From NCBI GenBank assembly GCA_037478835.1, contig JBBFLV010000008.1, forward strand, positions 74,267-138,266: a stretch of DNA of 64,000 nucleotides, written 5' to 3'. Below the pieces are notes generated by a model that was not told the origin of the DNA, ran no database searches, and was given only the letters and a program-made list of their open reading frames with translations. The DNA is from 630D-37 sp037478835 (GTDB lineage Bacteria; Chloroflexota; Anaerolineae; Anaerolineales; Villigracilaceae). Both the position numbers and the translations under genes were made by a program. Shown here one piece after another: positions 1 to 7,021 of the stretch. Positions within the stretch are counted from its first letter, which is position 1. Every line of letters starts with the position of its first letter.

Positions 1-740
1 TTTTCGAGCAGGTTTTTCAGGCGCATGCGCTCGACCTGTATCGGGTTGAGGGGATTAAACGCCACCGGCTCGCCGACGCGCACGATGCGGCGGATTCCGC
101 TCACGGCAAGGGGATAAAAGCGGAGGATCTGCTGCCGGCGCTGATAGAACATCTCGCCCAGGCGCGTGAACCCTTTGTAGAAGCCGGTCATTTGGGTGGT
201 TGGATCGCGCGGCAGGTTGGGGTCTTCCGGAAAGATGAGGAGGAAATGTCCCTGTTCCAGGTGATACAGGCTCTCCTCGAAAACCCAATGCAGGCGCTCC
301 GGCTCGTGGTAGGTGGGAATGCAGCCAAAAGATCGGAGCAGCGGGACGGTGATGCGCGAGAGCAGACGAGAGAGATACATGCTGAAAGGTGGCGGAATGT
401 GCAGCTGACGCTCGGTGAAATCCTGATTGAGGTAGGCGGCCGCCTTTTGCTCATCCACCATATCGGCGATGATCCAGGGATAGACACGCACCGGCAGGGA
501 AGCGACGATGGCGATCGGGCCGAGGGCATCCAGGTGATTGGCGATGAAGACGGCCGGTCCGCGTTTGGGCAGGTTCTCTGCGCCTTCCAGCTCGCCACCC
601 CAGAAGAGGATATCGAGCAGGCGCGCCAGGATGCGGTAGAGGCGATCGGAGATCAACCGTCGCTGGGTGATGGCCAGGCTGAGGAGGCCGGCTAGGGACC
701 AGGAGGAGGGGGAGAGGGAGTCGAGGGAGAGGGTGAACAT
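1..740 (-). CDS. PlsC-like phospholipid/glycerol acyltransferase, partial (3' end outside window)
   Basis: The frame reads leftwards from ATG at 740 for at least 246 codons without a stop, so the C-terminus lies outside the window. Residues about 67-75 read ANHLDALGP, the place of the acyltransferase block-I motif NHx4D, and a later FPEDPNLPRD matches the FPEGTRS-like block III. These suggest transfer of an acyl chain to a lysophospholipid or related acceptor at the membrane. The Asp expected four residues after the His is a Gly here, so the family call is firmer than activity. The first 12 or so codons lie inside a purine-rich tract and are low complexity (LSLDSLSPSS), so the true start may be further in. 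Family inferred from motifs only. Confidence 0.7.
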   Translation of the reverse strand, partial: MFTLSLDSLSPSSWSLAGLLSLAITQRRLISDRLYRILARLLDILFWGGELEGAENLPKRGPAVFIANHLDALGPIAIVASLPVRVYPWIIADMVDEQKAAAYLNQDFTERQLHIPPPFSMYLSRLLSRITVPLLRSFGCIPTYHEPERLHWVFEESLYHLEQGHFLLIFPEDPNLPRDPTTQMTGFYKGFTRLGEMFYQRRQQILRFYPLAVSGIRRIVRVGEPVAFNPLNPIQVERMRLKNLLE

Positions 741-960
741 GGCTTATGGAGAAGGAGAGGGAGAGATGAGAGGGGAGAAGGGAGATGGGAGAGCGGGAGA
801 GCGGGAGAAGAGGAGAGGGGAGATGGGAGAGGGGGAGAGGAGAAAGGAGAGCGGGAGAGGGGAGAAGGGAGAGCACGAGAGTGGGAGATGGAGAGCGGGA
901 GAGGGGAGAAGGGAGAGGGTGAGAGTGAGAGCGGAAGAGGGTAGGGGTAGGAGGTTAGGA
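741..960. repeat. Polypurine/polypyrimidine tract
   Basis: About 200 bp of nearly uninterrupted A/G on the plus strand, built from degenerate GGGAGA and GGGAGAGC units, directly upstream of the acyltransferase start. No convincing gene occurs in 741-1241; Ser/Pro/Leu-rich open frames across it are low-complexity by-products of the tract. Confidence 0.9.
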
Positions 961-1081
961 GGTCGGTTTGTTTTTCGTGTAGCCAATAAAGGGAGATGGG
1001 TGAAAGGATGAGGATAGGAGGAAAGATGCGGAGGGAGCGTGAGGAAGTCAAGAATTTTGGGCGACGGGTACATGTCATATC

Positions 1082-1192
1082 GGCTACGGTCTACTTGCGG
1101 TCGATGGTCTACGGTCTATCGTCTGTTTGCGGGTTCCAGGCTGAAGCCCGATGCTACGATTACTGTCTACCGTCCACGGTCTACGGTCTTGA
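1082..1192 (+). repeat. Heptad repeat locus (RTCYAYS)
   Basis: Two clusters of 7-bp units, 1082-1127 and 1165-1192, with units such as GTCTACG, GTCTATC, GTCTACC and GTCCACG in tandem. They belong to the dispersed heptad family seen at about seven other spacers in the window. No gene is evident here. Confidence 0.8.
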
Positions 1193-1247
1193 GAGGGCAC
1201 AGGCTAAAGCCCGGCATTACGGCACGAGTTGAAACCCGGTGTTACGG
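1137..1247 (+). repeat. Three copies of a degenerate 23-bp repeat
   Basis: Copies at about 1137-1159, 1200-1222 and 1225-1247 share the pattern CAGGCTRAAGCCCGRYRYTACGR, the third more diverged. The first two contain the small palindrome-like GGCTnAAGCC. The third overlaps the end of the minus-strand metalloprotease gene and supplies its stop codon (TTA at 1242-1244 on the plus strand). Confidence 0.6.
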
Positions 1248-2603
1248 TCCCTGGAGCGCCTGCCGGAGTTCCTCGAAGGAGGTCATCCAGGCGATGCGGT
1301 TGAGGAATTCGGCCAGGGAGGCGGAGCGTTCGCGCAGGGCACGCACGGCCGGGCCGACCGGGTCTTCGCCGGCAGGGCCGCCGGGAACATCGGCATAGGC
1401 GCCGTAGAAGGCGAAGTAGGCCTGATTGAGCTTGCGGATCGGGTAGCCGTGATCCCAGAAGAAGCGTCGCCGTTCTTCCATGTAGGCCTCTGCCTCTTCT
1501 ATTTTACCCTCGGCCAGCAATTGATCTACGGTGACGCGCGTGCGGTGCATTTCGGCGCGAAAGTCGAACGTTTGGCTCCCCTGTTGCGACAGGGCGGCGG
1601 GAAAACCCATCCCGAAGGAGGTTGCTCCGAGCGCGGGATGGGGCCAAAGGTCCCGCGCCGAGGCGAGGGGCACGGCACCCTCAAGGGGCAGGCGGCTTTG
1701 GAGAACGGAAGCCAGCTGCGGGTAGTATTCGGCCAGGGTCTTTTGCCCGATCTCATTTCCTACGATAGAAGCGGCAGTTTCGTTCATCGTGCGCAGTTCG
1801 GGGGATTTGTCGTAGAGCAGTCCTAAAGGGCGGAGTTGCAGGTAGTTGTGCGTCCATTCGTGGGCGATGACGTTGAGCAGCCAGGGCAGGTTGGTGGTGC
1901 GCATGATCATGGTGGGATAGACGCCAACCCCGCCGATAGGGACGACGAGGGTGGAGACGTTGAGCTTTTGGGCTACTGCATCTTCCAGGGCGATTTGCTG
2001 TTCTAGGGAGAGTTCAGGAACGAGGGAGATGTTCGCCAGCTGGACGATGCGATCGCGCGGGGAGATCACCAGCCCGACGGGGACGCTGGCGGTGTGATAG
2101 AGGACGGGTGGGATCGGCTGACCGAGGGTGCTCAGGCCTTCTCGGCGGAGGATTTCGCCGACCTGCTCTTGTAGGATAGATTCGACGAAGGGCAGGATGA
2201 GCGTGTAGCGCGCTTTGAGGCGCCGGTTTTCTTCCCGCAGGAGGCGGGTGGCGGTTTCTTTATCGGCGATCTCAGGGTTGGCATAGAGCCGGCTCAGAGC
2301 GGCTTCGTTGCGCTCCAGGCGGCCGACGAGATCGAAATATTCGGCTACCAGCTCGTAGCGTGCCGTGCGGGGGAGGGCTTGTGGCATGGCGAGGCCGGCT
2401 TGGGTGAGCTTGACGAGTAGCGCTTGATTCGTCCACGACAGGTAATCGAACTCGAAGGGGCGGGTGAAGTTGCGTGCGCGCCCGATGAGGGAGTCATCGA
2501 AGGGGGTGCTCCCTCCTAGGATGAGGGAGAATTCCACAAAAAATAAAAGGATGGCGCTCAGAATGAGGAGATAACGGTTAATGCGGAAAATTCTTTCTTT
2601 CAT
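1242..2603 (-). CDS. Membrane-anchored HExxH metalloprotease-like protein
   Basis: 453 residues. A single N-terminal hydrophobic segment (about residues 10-31) suggests a membrane anchor with the rest outside the cytoplasm. HEWTHNYL at about 248-255 is a gluzincin-type zinc site, and NETAASIVGNE about 20 residues later can supply the third zinc ligand (Glu). Residues about 88-155 are rich in Leu, Glu and Arg and look helical. The ATG at 2603 overlaps the stop of the upstream pseudouridine synthase gene (ATGA), so the two are probably translationally coupled. I do not recognise a named family; zinc protease activity is inferred from the motif, and the substrate is unknown. Confidence 0.7.
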   Translation of the reverse strand: MKERIFRINRYLLILSAILLFFVEFSLILGGSTPFDDSLIGRARNFTRPFEFDYLSWTNQALLVKLTQAGLAMPQALPRTARYELVAEYFDLVGRLERNEAALSRLYANPEIADKETATRLLREENRRLKARYTLILPFVESILQEQVGEILRREGLSTLGQPIPPVLYHTASVPVGLVISPRDRIVQLANISLVPELSLEQQIALEDAVAQKLNVSTLVVPIGGVGVYPTMIMRTTNLPWLLNVIAHEWTHNYLQLRPLGLLYDKSPELRTMNETAASIVGNEIGQKTLAEYYPQLASVLQSRLPLEGAVPLASARDLWPHPALGATSFGMGFPAALSQQGSQTFDFRAEMHRTRVTVDQLLAEGKIEEAEAYMEERRRFFWDHGYPIRKLNQAYFAFYGAYADVPGGPAGEDPVGPAVRALRERSASLAEFLNRIAWMTSFEELRQALQGP

Positions 2604-3517
2604 TTTCTCAACTCTTCCAGTAAGAGGAGCAATTCATCGGGTAAGGGAGCCTCGAAGAGGCGGGGCGAATGTTCGCCGGGCAGGGTGATCTTCAGGCGAA
2701 AAGCGTGCAGGAAGTGACGCGAGATGGGCAAAGTGGGCTTTTTGCGCCCGTAGACGGTATCGCCGACGATCGGACAGCCCAGGAAGGCCATGTGCAGGCG
2801 GATCTGATGGGTGCGTCCGGTGAGGGGATGCACTTGGAGCAGGGTGTGGGAGGGGAAGGTTTCCAGGGTGTGATATTCGCTGATGGCCTCGCGGCCTTTG
2901 CCGGGCGGCAGGATGGCCATGCGTTTGCGCTGGATCGGATCGCGCCCGATAGGGGCTTCGACGCGCCCGCTGGGGGTCGGTGGGCGACCATCCACCAGGG
3001 CTAGGTAGGTCTTTTCGACGCGACGTAGGCGGAATTGATCTTGAAGGTAGCGATGGGCGCGCTCGTTGCGGGCGACGATCATCAGGCCAGACGTTTCCTT
3101 ATCCAACCGATGGACGATGCCGGGGCGTTCTTCGCCACCGATGCCTTCGAGATCGGGCAGGTGACCGAGCAGGGCGTGAACCAGCGTGCCGCGATCGTGG
3201 CCGGCGGCCGGGTGGACGACCATGCCGGCGGGTTTGTTGATCACGACGACATCCGAATTTTCAAAGAGCACATCGAGGGGGATGTTTTCAGGGATCAGGG
3301 TGGTAGGAGCAGGCGGCGGAATGCGCACCTCGATGCGATCGCCGGGAAGGAGTTTATGACCGTTTTTGGTCACCACCAGCCCGTTGACGCGCACAAAACC
3401 GTCTTCGATCAAACCTTGCAGGCGGGTGCGTGAAAATTCGGTCAGCTGGGCGCTCAGGAAACGATCCAGGCGTTCAGGAGTCTCGTTGTTGTAGTGGAGC
3501 GTCACCAGGCGTTCCAT
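2600..3517 (-). CDS. rluD: RluD-family 23S rRNA/large-subunit pseudouridine synthase
   Basis: Converts specific uridines in structured RNA to pseudouridine. It starts with an S4 RNA-binding domain (first ~65 residues, LDRFLSAQLTEFSRTRLQGLI) followed by the RluA/RluD catalytic domain. The hallmark HRLDKETSGLMIVARN holds the catalytic Asp, and HPLTGRTHQIRLHMAFLGCPIVGD is also family-typical. I prefer ATG 3517, where MERLVTLHYNNETPERLD aligns with known family starts. ATG 3556 in the same frame would add 13 residues and deepen the overlap with lspA, which ends at 3474. Part of the overlapping minus-strand string lspA-rluD-metalloprotease. The exact RNA target cannot be told from sequence. Confidence 0.9.
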   Translation of the reverse strand: MERLVTLHYNNETPERLDRFLSAQLTEFSRTRLQGLIEDGFVRVNGLVVTKNGHKLLPGDRIEVRIPPPAPTTLIPENIPLDVLFENSDVVVINKPAGMVVHPAAGHDRGTLVHALLGHLPDLEGIGGEERPGIVHRLDKETSGLMIVARNERAHRYLQDQFRLRRVEKTYLALVDGRPPTPSGRVEAPIGRDPIQRKRMAILPPGKGREAISEYHTLETFPSHTLLQVHPLTGRTHQIRLHMAFLGCPIVGDTVYGRKKPTLPISRHFLHAFRLKITLPGEHSPRLFEAPLPDELLLLLEELRK

Positions 3518-3998
3518 AGGCTTCGCTTGCGGAAAGGGATTTTTGCCGACGCTCATAGAGCCAGGAACCGAGGAGCAAGAGGGCGGTGCCGATGGTGATG
3601 CTGGAATCGGCGATGTTGAAGACGGGGAAGCGCCCGACGGAAATAAAATCGGTGACCATACCCATCTGCAGACGGTCGATCAAGTTGCCGATCGCGCCGC
3701 CGAGCTGCAAAGCCAGGGCCAGGCGCAAAAGCCAATCGTCTCCCGTTAGCCGAGGGTAGTAGTAAACGATCAACACGGCGACGAGAATGGCCACAACGGT
3801 GAAGAACAAGCCACCATTCTGAAAGAGACCAAAAGCGGCACCGCTATTGTACCAGTGGACGATGCGGAAGAAAGACAGAGCAGGGAAGGGAACCCAATCG
3901 CCGCCGACGGGAAGGAAGTTACGCACCAGCGATTTGGTCCACTGATCGAGGGCGATGATGATCGCGCTGATAAGGAAAAGGGGCAAATACCGTTTCAT
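3474..3998 (-). CDS. lspA: Lipoprotein signal peptidase (signal peptidase II)
   Basis: Inner-membrane aspartyl protease that cleaves prolipoproteins before the lipid-modified Cys; the window encodes several lipoproteins for it. 174 residues, four hydrophobic segments. Family motifs are DQWTK near the N-terminus, WYNSGAAFGLF, GGAIGNLIDRL and VTDFISVGRFPVFNIADSSI, the last carrying the two catalytic Asp (about 117 and 131). The start ATG overlaps the HAD gene stop (ATGA), and the 3' end overlaps the start of rluD, a common lspA-rluD arrangement in bacteria. Confidence 0.96.
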   Translation of the reverse strand: MKRYLPLFLISAIIIALDQWTKSLVRNFLPVGGDWVPFPALSFFRIVHWYNSGAAFGLFQNGGLFFTVVAILVAVLIVYYYPRLTGDDWLLRLALALQLGGAIGNLIDRLQMGMVTDFISVGRFPVFNIADSSITIGTALLLLGSWLYERRQKSLSASEAYGTPGDAPLQQRDS

Positions 3999-4675
3999 GG
4001 GGTTTGGAGATACCTTTGGAGATGTTGAAGGGTGATATGGTGGAGTGATGGAAGGGAATCATCGGGAGGAACGGGGAACGGCAGGCGTGCCGTCACCGGA
4101 TTGGGAACGGCGATGACCCGCAAACCGGCGGCGCGGGCGGCGCGCACTCCGTTGGGCGAATCTTCCAGCGCCAGGCCTTGCGCGGGATCAACGGCCGCGT
4201 GCGCCAGCGCTTTCAGGTAGAGATCCGGGTGCGGTTTGGTGCGGCCGGGCGGCACGTCATCGGCGCAGATCGTCGCTTCAAAATAGCCTGCCAATCCCAA
4301 GCGTTGCAAGTGTCCATCTACCCAAAGATGGGAGGAGCTGGAGACAACGAAACAGCGCACCGCGGCCTGTTGGGCTTCGCGGAGTAGGCGCTCGATGCCG
4401 GCTCTGGGCTGTTCTTTTTGTAGCCAGGCATGGCTCAGTGCCTGATGCATTTCGAGCACTTTGGCGGGTGAAAGGCCGTTAGGATGAGGCAGGTGCTGGA
4501 GCAAATATTCGGCGGCATCGAATGCCGATTCACCCCACCCGCCGATAACCTTGCTCCATGCCTCGAACGGGAAAGTCAAGCCGTAGCGCCGGTAGATTTC
4601 TTCCCAGGCGCGCATGGCCGGGGTTTCGGTATCCAGGATTAGGCCGTCGAAATCGAAAAAGAGGGCTTGGATCAT
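3995..4675 (-). CDS. HAD-superfamily phosphatase/phosphomutase (beta-phosphoglucomutase-like)
   Basis: 226 residues, full length for subfamily I HAD enzymes with a helical cap. FFDFDGLILDTE carries the nucleophile Asp8 and general acid Asp10. VVSSSSH is motif II, TKPHPDLYLKAL holds the motif III Lys, and ALEDSPNGVRAARAAG is motif IV. Likely a sugar-phosphate phosphatase or a beta-phosphoglucomutase-type enzyme. It sits between an alpha-galactosidase and lspA with ATGA overlaps on both sides, so a link to sugar metabolism is plausible but unproven. The substrate cannot be read from sequence. Confidence 0.88.
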   Translation of the reverse strand: MIQALFFDFDGLILDTETPAMRAWEEIYRRYGLTFPFEAWSKVIGGWGESAFDAAEYLLQHLPHPNGLSPAKVLEMHQALSHAWLQKEQPRAGIERLLREAQQAAVRCFVVSSSSHLWVDGHLQRLGLAGYFEATICADDVPPGRTKPHPDLYLKALAHAAVDPAQGLALEDSPNGVRAARAAGLRVIAVPNPVTARLPFPVPPDDSLPSLHHITLQHLQRYLQTP

Positions 4676-6237
4676 TTACCGAACCTGGAAGCGAGGATGG
4701 CCGGCCCTCCCAGTTGGAGGGCATCTTGCAAGAAGCCGAGACGGCCGGCAAGGAATTTGGGATAAGAAGAACGGGGCGGCGCTTTCAACGCCGGACGGAA
4801 ATCCACCAAGCGATCATCGAGGAGAAAGCGGTAAGGCTCCAAGGCTTGGACCTTTGGCCGCTGCTCCCAGAACGTGCGCAAGGCCTTCCGTTCGGCCGGA
4901 GTCAGCCACCAGGGGAGATCGGAAGTGGCGCGATAATCGCAAATCCAGGCCAGATCGCGTTGCAAGGATTTCTGTGCTTCGCTCAAGTACAGGGCGCGGT
5001 GACGGAAATAGGCCACATCCGGGTCGGGATGTACAAGGGGTTTTAGCCACAGCCGATGCAGGCTGGTGTGAATGGCGTTTTTTACGCCCCGTGCACACCA
5101 ACCTTCTATTTGCTGATAAGGGCGATTGAGCCAATAAGCTGCCACATCCGGGCTGATGCGGATGGCATCGCACAGGCCGAGCGAAGGCAAGATCGGTGCG
5201 CCACAGGTCAGCAGAAAAGCATCGCCCAGGTTTTGCCGTAGAATTTCCAACCCCATCCGATATGCTGCTTCGCGCGACATTTCCCGGTGACGAACAGCAG
5301 GTAAGGCGGCGGCGTAGAGGAAATCGAGCTTGACATAATCATATCCCCATGCACGCACCTGGCGCATCAGGGCGCCGAGCCAATCCTGAACGGCCGGGTG
5401 GGTAACATCGAGGGCATAGACCTTCCCACCCCAGTGCTTTGTTGCCAGAACAAGCCGACCTCGTTCATCTCGTAAGAGCCAATCGGGATGTTGGCGGAAC
5501 AAGGGGGCACGTTCGTGAACAAGGAAAGGGGCCAGCCAAAGTCCGGCCAGGCGTCCGCTCTGACGAATTTGCCGTGCCATCTCGGCCATGCCATGGGGAA
5601 ATTTGCGGTTGGGTTGCCAGTCGCCGACGGCTTGCTGCCAGCCGTCATCAATTTGAAGGACGTCAAACGGCAAATCGTTCAACTCGCGGAGCACCTTCAA
5701 AAGGAGCGTTTCACTAATAAAATAGTAAAGAGAATACCATGAACACCAAATGCGTGGCGCTTGGGCATGTCGAAAACGCCCGTAACGTTCTGCCAAAGCT
5801 TGCGCATAGGCGCCAAAAATTGCCTCGGCTTTGCCGGTGGCGAGGAACCAATCCCCGTGGCCTTGCTCATAGCGTGCCAAAAGGTGATCCTCTTCGATGA
5901 GAACCCGTCCTTCAAGATCGAGGGCGCCGATCAGGAGTAATTTTCCCTCGTTGTCCTCTAGAACGGTAAAGCCGGCACTTGTTCTGACCAGACGGTTGGC
6001 ATACGGTTGGTCCTCGTTCATCAGGATGGCAACCGGATCGCCGGGCGGGTGCAAGGGAGTATCCATTTCGAGCCAACCGCTGAAGCTCCAAGATTGCCAA
6101 CCGTGGCGGTAGAAGCGCCGTGCGCGCAACGAAATGCGAACCTGTGGCATTTGCTCGATACACCACCCTGTGGCGAGCGGTTTCAGGGGGTGAGGAAGAA
6201 TCTGGTTTAGATTGATCTTGTAATCTTTGTCATTCAT
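4672..6237 (-). CDS. Alpha-galactosidase (GH36/melibiase clan GH-D)
   Basis: 521 residues, shorter than typical ~720-residue GH36 enzymes because the N-terminal beta-sandwich is reduced. CSWYSLYYFI begins the TIM barrel, LQIDDGWQQAVGDW is the conserved substrate-binding block, and YDYVKLDFLYAA supplies the nucleophile Asp (about 305). RISPDVAAYW is a candidate acid/base region (Asp about 365). No signal peptide is seen, so it is likely cytoplasmic and acts on imported alpha-galactosides. First gene of the minus-strand overlapping string. A TATACT box lies 7 nt before the ATG, hinting at a leaderless transcript. Confidence 0.88.
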   Translation of the reverse strand: MNDKDYKINLNQILPHPLKPLATGWCIEQMPQVRISLRARRFYRHGWQSWSFSGWLEMDTPLHPPGDPVAILMNEDQPYANRLVRTSAGFTVLEDNEGKLLLIGALDLEGRVLIEEDHLLARYEQGHGDWFLATGKAEAIFGAYAQALAERYGRFRHAQAPRIWCSWYSLYYFISETLLLKVLRELNDLPFDVLQIDDGWQQAVGDWQPNRKFPHGMAEMARQIRQSGRLAGLWLAPFLVHERAPLFRQHPDWLLRDERGRLVLATKHWGGKVYALDVTHPAVQDWLGALMRQVRAWGYDYVKLDFLYAAALPAVRHREMSREAAYRMGLEILRQNLGDAFLLTCGAPILPSLGLCDAIRISPDVAAYWLNRPYQQIEGWCARGVKNAIHTSLHRLWLKPLVHPDPDVAYFRHRALYLSEAQKSLQRDLAWICDYRATSDLPWWLTPAERKALRTFWEQRPKVQALEPYRFLLDDRLVDFRPALKAPPRSSYPKFLAGRLGFLQDALQLGGPAILASRFGK

Positions 6238-6244
6238 CAGATGA

Positions 6245-6252
6245 AGTATAAT
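6245..6252. promoter_or_regulatory. Overlapping divergent -10 boxes
   Basis: The eight bases AGTATAAT read TATAAT (6247-6252) towards the prepilin peptidase gene and TATACT (6250-6245) towards the alpha-galactosidase gene. No good -35 was found for either direction. On the minus strand only 7 nt separate the -10 from the ATG. Confidence 0.4.
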
Positions 6253-6292
6253 TTGAACAGGTTTTAGAAAATAACCACTGGAGGTGGTAGTA

Positions 6293-7009
6293 GTGGTAGA
6301 AATGTACTTTTGGATAGGCCTTGTGGGCCTGCTTTTTGGGGTTGCAGTTAACTATCTTTGCGATCGTCTCCCCTGGCAGCGATCGATCGGCCAACCGCTT
6401 TGTCATGCTTGTGGTCGACCGCGGACGTGGCAAGATTTTCTCCTACTGCGTGCATGTCTTGATTGTAATCGAAAACCCTCTATCCGAAATTATCTCGTCC
6501 TGATCTTTTCACTTTTGATCGCTCTTTTCGTCCTTCCCACCCATGGATTCTGGTTCTTTTTGTTGATGGAATATTTCCTTCTGGTGGCGGTGATGGATAT
6601 TGAGCATCATGTGATCCTACACCCGATCAGCCTTTTCGGCCTGGTCTTAGGTACTATCGTAGGGGTTCAAATGCACGGCTGGTGGCTCACCCTGACGGGA
6701 GGATTGCTGGCCGGTGGGTTGATGGGTCTTGTTTACTTGTTTGGTGTCTACTACGGTCGCTGGATCGCCCGTCGCCGCAATTTGGAACAGGCGGAGGAAG
6801 CTTTGGGATTTGGTGATGTTACCTTGAGTGCTATTCTCGGCCTGACGCTTGGTTTCTGGGATATTTTTCGCGGCCTTGCATTGGGCATCTTCCTAGGAGG
6901 CTTGTTTGGTTTACTCTGGCTTTTGTGGACGCGCCGATCGGCATCCCAAGCGACAATTCCTTATGCCCCTTTTTTGCTCTTGGGAGCTGTGGTTGTGCTT
7001 TTTTCCTAG
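6293..7009 (+). CDS. Type IV prepilin leader peptidase (A24 aspartyl protease)
   Basis: Polytopic membrane enzyme that cleaves, and often N-methylates, type IV and Flp-type prepilins. The N-terminal cytoplasmic domain has the zinc-type CHAC...CLDC pair, and the catalytic Asp are in VMDIEHHVI and GFGDVTLSAILG (the GxGD signature). About 235-240 residues with seven or eight hydrophobic stretches. Two upstream GTG codons and an ATG (6302) are possible starts; GTG 6293 sits 8 nt after GGAGG and is preferred. The next three genes encode TadE/TadG-like proteins, so it is presumably their processing or partner enzyme, though TadE proteins retain their prepilin-like segment in varied ways. Confidence 0.92.
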   Translation: MVEMYFWIGLVGLLFGVAVNYLCDRLPWQRSIGQPLCHACGRPRTWQDFLLLRACLDCNRKPSIRNYLVLIFSLLIALFVLPTHGFWFFLLMEYFLLVAVMDIEHHVILHPISLFGLVLGTIVGVQMHGWWLTLTGGLLAGGLMGLVYLFGVYYGRWIARRRNLEQAEEALGFGDVTLSAILGLTLGFWDIFRGLALGIFLGGLFGLLWLLWTRRSASQATIPYAPFLLLGAVVVLFS

Positions 7010-7021
7010 CGGGAGGATGGG

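Noticed and set aside
692..1078. Ser/Pro/Leu-rich open frames on the minus strand through the purine tract
   Set aside because: Composition follows from the CTC/TCC repeats, they overlap in several frames, and no domain or ribosome site supports them.
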